Assembly: GCA_011959805.1 (NCBI GenBank)
Contig: BLMC01000004.1
Location: 1-64,000 of the forward strand
DNA from: Lachnospiraceae bacterium
GTDB lineage: Bacteria > Bacillota > Clostridia > Lachnospirales > Lachnospiraceae
DNA: 64,000 nt
Direction of reading: 5' to 3'
This document shows, piece by piece, positions 60,010 through 64,000 of the stretch; position 1 is the stretch's first letter; each line of letters begins with the position of its first letter. The notes beneath the pieces were generated by a model. The model did not search any database. It saw only the letters and a list, made by a program, of their open reading frames with translations, and was not told the origin of the DNA. The translations under genes were made by a program, and so were the position numbers.

Positions 60010-61107
60010 ATGAGCAAGATTATTTTAACAGGTGACAGACCCACAGGAAGACTTCATATTGGTCATTATGTTGGTTCGCTTCGCCGTAGGGTAGAATTGC
60101 AAAATTCAGGAGAGTACGATAAGATTTATATAATGATTGCAGATGCGCAAGCCCTCACAGACAATATTGAGAATCCAGAGAAAGTCAGACAGAATGTAAT
60201 TGAGGTGGCGTTGGATTATTTGTCAGTGGGACTTGATCCAACAAAGTCGATACTTTTTATCCAGTCACAGATTTCTGAATTGACAGAACTGACATTTTAC
60301 TATATGGATTTGGTTACGGTATCAAGATTGCAGCGCAATCCCACCGTCAAAAGTGAGATACAGTTACGTAATTTCGAGACAAGTATTCCTGTAGGTTTTT
60401 TCACGTATCCAATCAGTCAAGCAGCGGATATTACATTTTGCAAGGCAAATGTAGTTCCTGTAGGAGAAGACCAATTACCCATGATAGAACAGACAAAAGA
60501 GATTGTGCACAAATTCAATTCTGTGTATGCGCCAGATAATCCAGTGCTTGTAGAACCGAAGGCATTAGTCCCAGAGGCAGAGGCGTGTAAACGGCTTCCG
60601 GGAACAGATGGGAAAGCGAAGATGAGTAAATCTCTTGGAAATTGTATCTACCTTACAGACAGCGCTGATGAGGTGCGCACCAAGATTATGAGTATGTACA
60701 CAGATCCGCTGCATTTGCAAGTAAGTGATCCTGGTCATCTTGAGGGTAATACTGTGTTTACGTATCTCGATGCATTTGCGCGCGATGAACATTTTGTGCG
60801 TTATTGTCCAGACTATACAAATCTTGATGAGATGAAAGCACATTATACAAAAGGTGGACTGGGCGATGTAAAGGTTAAGAAATTCCTGAATAATATTATG
60901 CAGGAGGAGCTTGAGCCAATTCGGAATCGACGTGCGGCATTTGAAAAGGATATTCCTGAGATTTACAATATCCTTAAAAAGGGGTCTGAGGCAGCGCGGG
61001 AAGTGGCAGCACAAACATTAGCCGAAGTAAAACATGCTATGAGAATTGATTATTTTGAGGATATGGAATTGATTCAGGCGCAGAGTACACGATATCAAGA
61101 AGTATAA
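60010..61107 (+). CDS. trpS: Tryptophanyl-tRNA synthetase
   Basis: A 365-residue class I synthetase with [16 protein letters not shown] (HIGH at 16-19), KMSKS at 204-208 and [17 protein letters not shown]. It charges tRNA-Trp. The length is slightly above the usual 330, with the extra at the C terminus. GGAGG lies nine bases before ATG 60010; an upstream start at 59950 would lie in the repeat region. No T-box leader is recognisable. Confidence 0.96.
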   Translation: MSKIILTGDRPTGRLHIGHYVGSLRRRVELQNSGEYDKIYIMIADAQALTDNIENPEKVRQNVIEVALDYLSVGLDPTKSILFIQSQISELTELTFYYMDLVTVSRLQRNPTVKSEIQLRNFETSIPVGFFTYPISQAADITFCKANVVPVGEDQLPMIEQTKEIVHKFNSVYAPDNPVLVEPKALVPEAEACKRLPGTDGKAKMSKSLGNCIYLTDSADEVRTKIMSMYTDPLHLQVSDPGHLEGNTVFTYLDAFARDEHFVRYCPDYTNLDEMKAHYTKGGLGDVKVKKFLNNIMQEELEPIRNRRAAFEKDIPEIYNILKKGSEAAREVAAQTLAEVKHAMRIDYFEDMELIQAQSTRYQEV

Positions 61108-61128
61108 ATTTATAAAGACATTTCTATT

Positions 61129-61183
61129 AAACTGATTTCCAAAAGTTAGGCTAAGAACCTAGCAATTGGGGTCAGTTTTTTTA
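61129..61183 (+). terminator. Rho-independent terminator after trpS
   Basis: AACTGA pairs with TCAGTT, with an inner TTAGG/CCTAG stem, followed by a run of T. It ends the transcript that includes trpS. Confidence 0.75.
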
Positions 61184-61229
61184 TGTACATAGTTACCTAG
61201 AAGAAAAATGTCGGCTAAGATTTCTCTAA

Positions 61230-61259
61230 TGGATTTCAGGTATAAATCACTGGATTTCA
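61230..61259 (+). promoter_or_regulatory. Nine-base direct repeats upstream of spoVAD
   Basis: TGGATTTCA occurs at 61230-61238 and 61251-61259, exactly 21 bases apart (about two helical turns). This is compatible with two protein-binding sites on one DNA face, about 50-80 bases upstream of the SpoVAD start. I could not assign a sigma-G promoter with confidence. Confidence 0.45.
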
Positions 61260-61309
61260 AGAAAGACTATATTTGATGGAGAAAAAAGAAACAGATAGGA
61301 GGAAGTTAA

Positions 61310-62410
61310 GTGGAAAAGAATACATCAAAGAATGAAGCACTTGGAACATCGAGTATTGCGTATGGAAATCCAGTTCTAATTATGGGAAGTGGATCGATTG
61401 TAGGACAGATGGAGAATGAAGGACCGCTTGCAGGAAGTTTTGACAAAGTAAGTGACGATAAGAATGACATGTTTGGAGAAGATTCTTGGGAGAAAGCGGA
61501 GAGTGCACTTCAAAAGGAGGCGGTAGCACTCACTTTGTCAAAAACGGGTGCGGAGACAGGCGATATCCGCTATTTGTATGCAGGTGATTTGCTTGGCCAA
61601 AACATAGCAAGTTCTTTTGGGTTAGTAGATTATAATATTCCGCTGTTTGGATTGTATGGTGCGTGTTCTACTTGTGGGGAGTCGCTTTGCTTGGGAAGCA
61701 TGAGTGTTGCAGCTGGCTATGCCAACCGGGTTATCAGTTTGACTTCAAGTCATTTTGCAAGTGCGCAAAAGGAATTTCGATATCCGCTGGAATACGGCGG
61801 ACAGCGACCACTTTATGCGTCGTGGACTGTGACAGGAAGCGCTGGATTTTTGCTGCAAAATATTAGTGCATCGGGAAGATCTGTATCCGGCCGACCAATT
61901 AAGAATGAATATGAGGGCAAATATCAGAACAAAATTGGGATTACAGGCGTGACAGTAGGACGGATAGAAGACTTTGGCATTAAGGATTCCTTTAATATGG
62001 GGTGTGCGATGGCACCCGCTGCCGCATGGACAATTGCTGGCAATTTAAAAGATTTTGGCAGAAAACCCCAAGATTACGATGCTATTTTTACGGGAGATTT
62101 AGGAAGTGTCGGGCAGCAAGCATTGTTTGAGCTATTGTTACAAGAAGATATTGACATTCGTGACAGGCATTATGATTGTGGTCTAATCATTTACGATACA
62201 GATAAGCAAGATGTGCACGCGGGGGGAAGTGGTTGTGGCTGTTCTGCTGTTGTGCTTTCAGCGCATATTCTTCCTAGACTTGCAAAAGGAGAATGGAAAC
62301 GGATTTTATTTGTACCGACAGGAGCGTTGCTCAATAAGACTTCCTTTAATGAAGGACAGAATGTTCCAGGAATTGCGCATGGTGTAGTGATAGAAGCACT
62401 TTCTAAGTAA
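61310..62410 (+). CDS. spoVAD: Stage V sporulation protein AD
   Basis: The 366-residue thiolase-fold protein matches SpoVAD: SIAYGNPVLIMGSGSIVG, MFGEDSWEKAESALQKEA, YAGDLLGQNIASSFGL, GLYGACSTCGESL, SLTSSHFASAQKEFRYPLEYG and HAGGSGCGCSAV. SpoVAD binds dipicolinic acid and is needed for its uptake into the forespore. In most spore formers it lies between spoVAC and spoVAE; neither is in the flanking sequence here, which is unusual. Start is GTG with AGGAGGAAG upstream. Confidence 0.93.
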   Translation: MEKNTSKNEALGTSSIAYGNPVLIMGSGSIVGQMENEGPLAGSFDKVSDDKNDMFGEDSWEKAESALQKEAVALTLSKTGAETGDIRYLYAGDLLGQNIASSFGLVDYNIPLFGLYGACSTCGESLCLGSMSVAAGYANRVISLTSSHFASAQKEFRYPLEYGGQRPLYASWTVTGSAGFLLQNISASGRSVSGRPIKNEYEGKYQNKIGITGVTVGRIEDFGIKDSFNMGCAMAPAAAWTIAGNLKDFGRKPQDYDAIFTGDLGSVGQQALFELLLQEDIDIRDRHYDCGLIIYDTDKQDVHAGGSGCGCSAVVLSAHILPRLAKGEWKRILFVPTGALLNKTSFNEGQNVPGIAHGVVIEALSK

Positions 62411-62784
62411 TACGAACAAAATTTTCTGACTATTTTTCCTTAAACCTAGAAAAAGATGGAAAATATATTAAATTGCGTATTTTGTTCAAATAATTAAGAA
62501 AATAACCTAAATTTTTTTGTAAAAAGTTCGATATATTATACAAGGGCAGTTAACGTAATTGTTCCCATTGAATTTTTTTACAAATAATTTTGTGTAGTGT
62601 GGGTGGAGATAGCAGTAAATTTTGTACACAAAGTTCACTATCTTAATCAATGCGTGAGCAATACCAGTTAACATAGATTAATGCCATAAGGAAGCACCAT
62701 AAGTTACAGACAGAATAATTATCTTAGCATAACTGTGTGAAAATAAGGGGTATTCAACACAGTATATAAGGGAAAGGAGCATCT
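62411..62784. other. Gene-free AT-rich region with a long inverted repeat
   Basis: No gene is evident in these 374 bases. GAACAAAAT at 62414-62422 pairs with ATTTTGTTC at 62479-62487, with an inner ATTTTTCC/GGAAAAT stem, forming a long AT-rich hairpin just after spoVAD; it may act in termination or as RNA structure. Further along are AT-rich stretches and short repeated motifs with GTACA/ACAAA cores. I see no convincing promoter for the next gene. Confidence 0.55.
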
Positions 62785-63342
62785 ATGGAGGTTCGGAGCG
62801 CAAATATCACCCTGACAAACAGGGCAGCAGTAGCAATTGACAACTCTGGCTCAAATGGAAAGGAACAGCAACATGCGATGAAGGTAAACAGTGTTGTTCC
62901 CGAAGAGAAACAAGAACTCGATGACGAGTCAGTTATGTTATCGATATCGGCAGCAGGACTGAAAAGAAGTTTACAGTTGGAGAAGCAGACAGAGAAGGAG
63001 ACTGTAGCAGAGGAAGCATTTTCAGGCGAGGCGCAGCTTGAGGACATGATGAAGAAGATGGAAGGACTTTCAAGTCAGGTTATCAACGGACATTTTTCAA
63101 TTTCCGATAGACTAAATTTTAATTCTGAGATTGAGAAGCTCACCAATGAAATTAATCGGTTGAATGGAGACAGTGTGGTTGTATCAAAAAATAACTGTAT
63201 GCAACTGTCACAAAGAATATCAGATTTGACTCGCAATATCAGCGCTGCAGCGGTTTACCGTAACAGTGCGCGCACGGTGTTTATGGTGAACTCAAAACAG
63301 CCAGTAAAACCGACAAATACAAGAGTGGATATTACATTATAA
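62785..63342 (+). CDS. Flagellin-like small protein of unknown function
   Basis: A 185-residue hydrophilic protein without signal or membrane segments. Residues about 98-130 (VINGHFSISDRLNFNSEIEK, then TNEINRL) resemble the flagellin D1 segment SNGTNSxxDRxxxxxEIxxLxxEI. It lacks the typical N-terminal NIxSL start and C-terminal flagellin end, so it is not a full flagellin. It could be a flagellar accessory or export-related protein. AAGGAG precedes the ATG. A strong terminator follows. Confidence 0.6.
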   Translation: MEVRSANITLTNRAAVAIDNSGSNGKEQQHAMKVNSVVPEEKQELDDESVMLSISAAGLKRSLQLEKQTEKETVAEEAFSGEAQLEDMMKKMEGLSSQVINGHFSISDRLNFNSEIEKLTNEINRLNGDSVVVSKNNCMQLSQRISDLTRNISAAAVYRNSARTVFMVNSKQPVKPTNTRVDITL

Positions 63343-63385
63343 AAAAGATGTAGATATTGGCATCTATATATTGTTATGATTTGCG

Positions 63386-63430
63386 AATCGAGTAGGGGAA
63401 AATTTTTTCCTACTCGATTAATTTTTTAAA
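63386..63430 (+). terminator. Rho-independent terminator after the flagellin-like gene
   Basis: AATCGAGTAGG pairs with CCTACTCGATT, an 11-base perfect stem with an AT loop, followed by a T-run. This is the strongest terminator in the window. Confidence 0.9.
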
Positions 63431-63599
63431 AAAATTGAGTTGCAGTGGATAGGACTATTTTTAGTCCCATAATAATAATTGTGCAAAAATATGTAGATAA
63501 GATTGTGGATTTTTTATATAAATTCCTATATAAAATCGATAAGATTTCCTTGACTTTTTTCCTATCCTGGCACAAGATGATATAGAAGGAAGTGATTTG

Positions 63600-63839
63600 A
63601 TGCGTAGGATGGATTTTAAGATGGAACGTCCTGGTCAGGTAAAGGTAGGTGACGTGGTTACAATTACGGAAGGGGTTCTGCCAAGCAATTATTACTATAT
63701 CATCAATCCCGCTGTTGCCATGTCGGGAAATATTCCTTTTCGGGACAGGCTTCAGTCAAAAAGTGGTACAGTGATTTCCGTGGAGGAGAATACAAGAGGC
63801 TATTATGTTATTGTAGAATTTGAGGAAGAAGAGGTATAA
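63600..63839 (+). CDS. Hypothetical 79-residue protein
   Basis: A small protein with [23 protein letters not shown], then [22 protein letters not shown]. The two VxxV-type strands suggest a small beta-barrel (SH3-like) fold; it is not a family I can name. GAAGGAAG precedes ATG 63600; a TTG just before is not needed. It is closely followed by ridA with its own GGAGGAG, so they likely form one transcript. Confidence 0.65.
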   Translation: MRRMDFKMERPGQVKVGDVVTITEGVLPSNYYYIINPAVAMSGNIPFRDRLQSKSGTVISVEENTRGYYVIVEFEEEEV

Positions 63840-63853
63840 AGGAGGAGATTCTT

Positions 63854-64000
63854 ATGAAAAAAATTAGTACAGATAAGGCACCAGCAGCGATTGGTCCATA
63901 TTCACAGGCAGTTCTTGCAGGAGATTTTTTGTATGCGTCTGGCCAAATTCCCATTAATCCTGAGACTGGGAATGTGGAGGCAAACGATATTACGGCGCAG
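63854..64000 (+). CDS. ridA: RidA family 2-iminobutanoate/2-iminopropanoate deaminase (partial, cut by the window end)
   Basis: The first 49 residues are visible: [20 protein letters not shown] and [16 protein letters not shown] match the RidA/YjgF N terminus ([11 protein letters not shown], SGQIPxxPxTG). RidA hydrolyses reactive imines formed by PLP enzymes. GGAGGAG lies eight bases before ATG 63854. The remaining roughly 75 residues lie beyond the window. Confidence 0.93.
   Translation, partial: MKKISTDKAPAAIGPYSQAVLAGDFLYASGQIPINPETGNVEANDITAQ

Noticed and set aside
63550-63580. Promoter beginning TTGACT before the 79-residue gene
   Set aside because: No acceptable -10 lies at 16-19 bases spacing.
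1-64000. tRNA, rRNA, transposase or integrase genes
   Set aside because: None was recognised by eye on either strand; this is not a substitute for a tRNAscan or profile search.

Overview
The window looks like a chromosomal segment of an AT-rich, spore-forming, probably motile Gram-positive anaerobe of the Clostridia, most likely a Lachnospiraceae member (Roseburia/Agathobacter-like; this is inference). The clues are a SpoVAD gene, a flagellin-like protein, LCP and GH25 cell-wall proteins, strong GGAGG-type ribosome binding sites, and intergenic hairpin repeats of a kind I associate with that family. Every convincing gene is on the + strand. I found no tRNA, rRNA, CRISPR array, transposase or phage gene.

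Region 1 (107-9524) is a phosphonate operon. It encodes a YidC-like membrane domain fused to a TagB/TagF-like phosphotransferase domain, AEP transaminase (PhnW), PEP mutase with an N-terminal cytidylyltransferase domain, a LicC/PntC-like CTP:phospho(no)choline-type cytidylyltransferase, phosphonopyruvate decarboxylase, an acyltransferase and a membrane sulfatase/LTA-synthase-like enzyme. Together they can take PEP to 2-aminoethylphosphonate (AEP) and on to CMP-AEP, presumably to decorate a surface glycan or teichoic-acid-like polymer.

Region 2 (9566-22495) is a glycan assembly and tailoring cluster. It holds polyprenyl-phosphate-type GT2 enzymes, an FAD oxidoreductase, an SDR enzyme, a sugar isomerase-like TIM barrel, a polyprenyl glycosylphosphotransferase (first initiating enzyme), a TagA/WecG-type GT, a YdjC-like deacetylase, an SGNH-hydrolase lipoprotein, a GT-C-like membrane protein split in two, and a pair of SMR/ArnEF-like flippase subunits.

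Region 3 (23097-49462) is a large polysaccharide cluster. Two membrane-anchored GH25 lysozyme-like proteins flank rmlB and rmlA. rmlC, a Wzm/Wzt-type ABC exporter (the ATPase has a Wzt-like C-terminal domain), a methyltransferase-kinase fusion resembling the WbdD chain terminator, several two-domain GT2 enzymes, phosphoglucomutase, GtrA, a second polyprenyl glycosylphosphotransferase and an LCP ligase follow. The set suggests a rhamnose-containing polymer that is capped, exported by ABC transporter and attached to peptidoglycan.

Region 4 (49538-64000) moves to housekeeping and stress genes: a GT2, glmS, an HtrA protease with an acidic Glu/Thr repeat, an unusually long ClpX, a YczE/YitT-type membrane protein, a methyltransferase, a TPR-DUF4037-DUF4125 protein, trpS, a lone spoVAD, a flagellin-like small protein, an unknown 79-residue protein and the start of ridA.

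The best candidates for something new are the YidC-TagF fusion leading a CMP-AEP operon, and the WbdD-like methyltransferase-kinase beside a Wzt-type exporter in a Gram-positive. Several stem-loop repeats, a split membrane gene and a ClpX variant also deserve checking.
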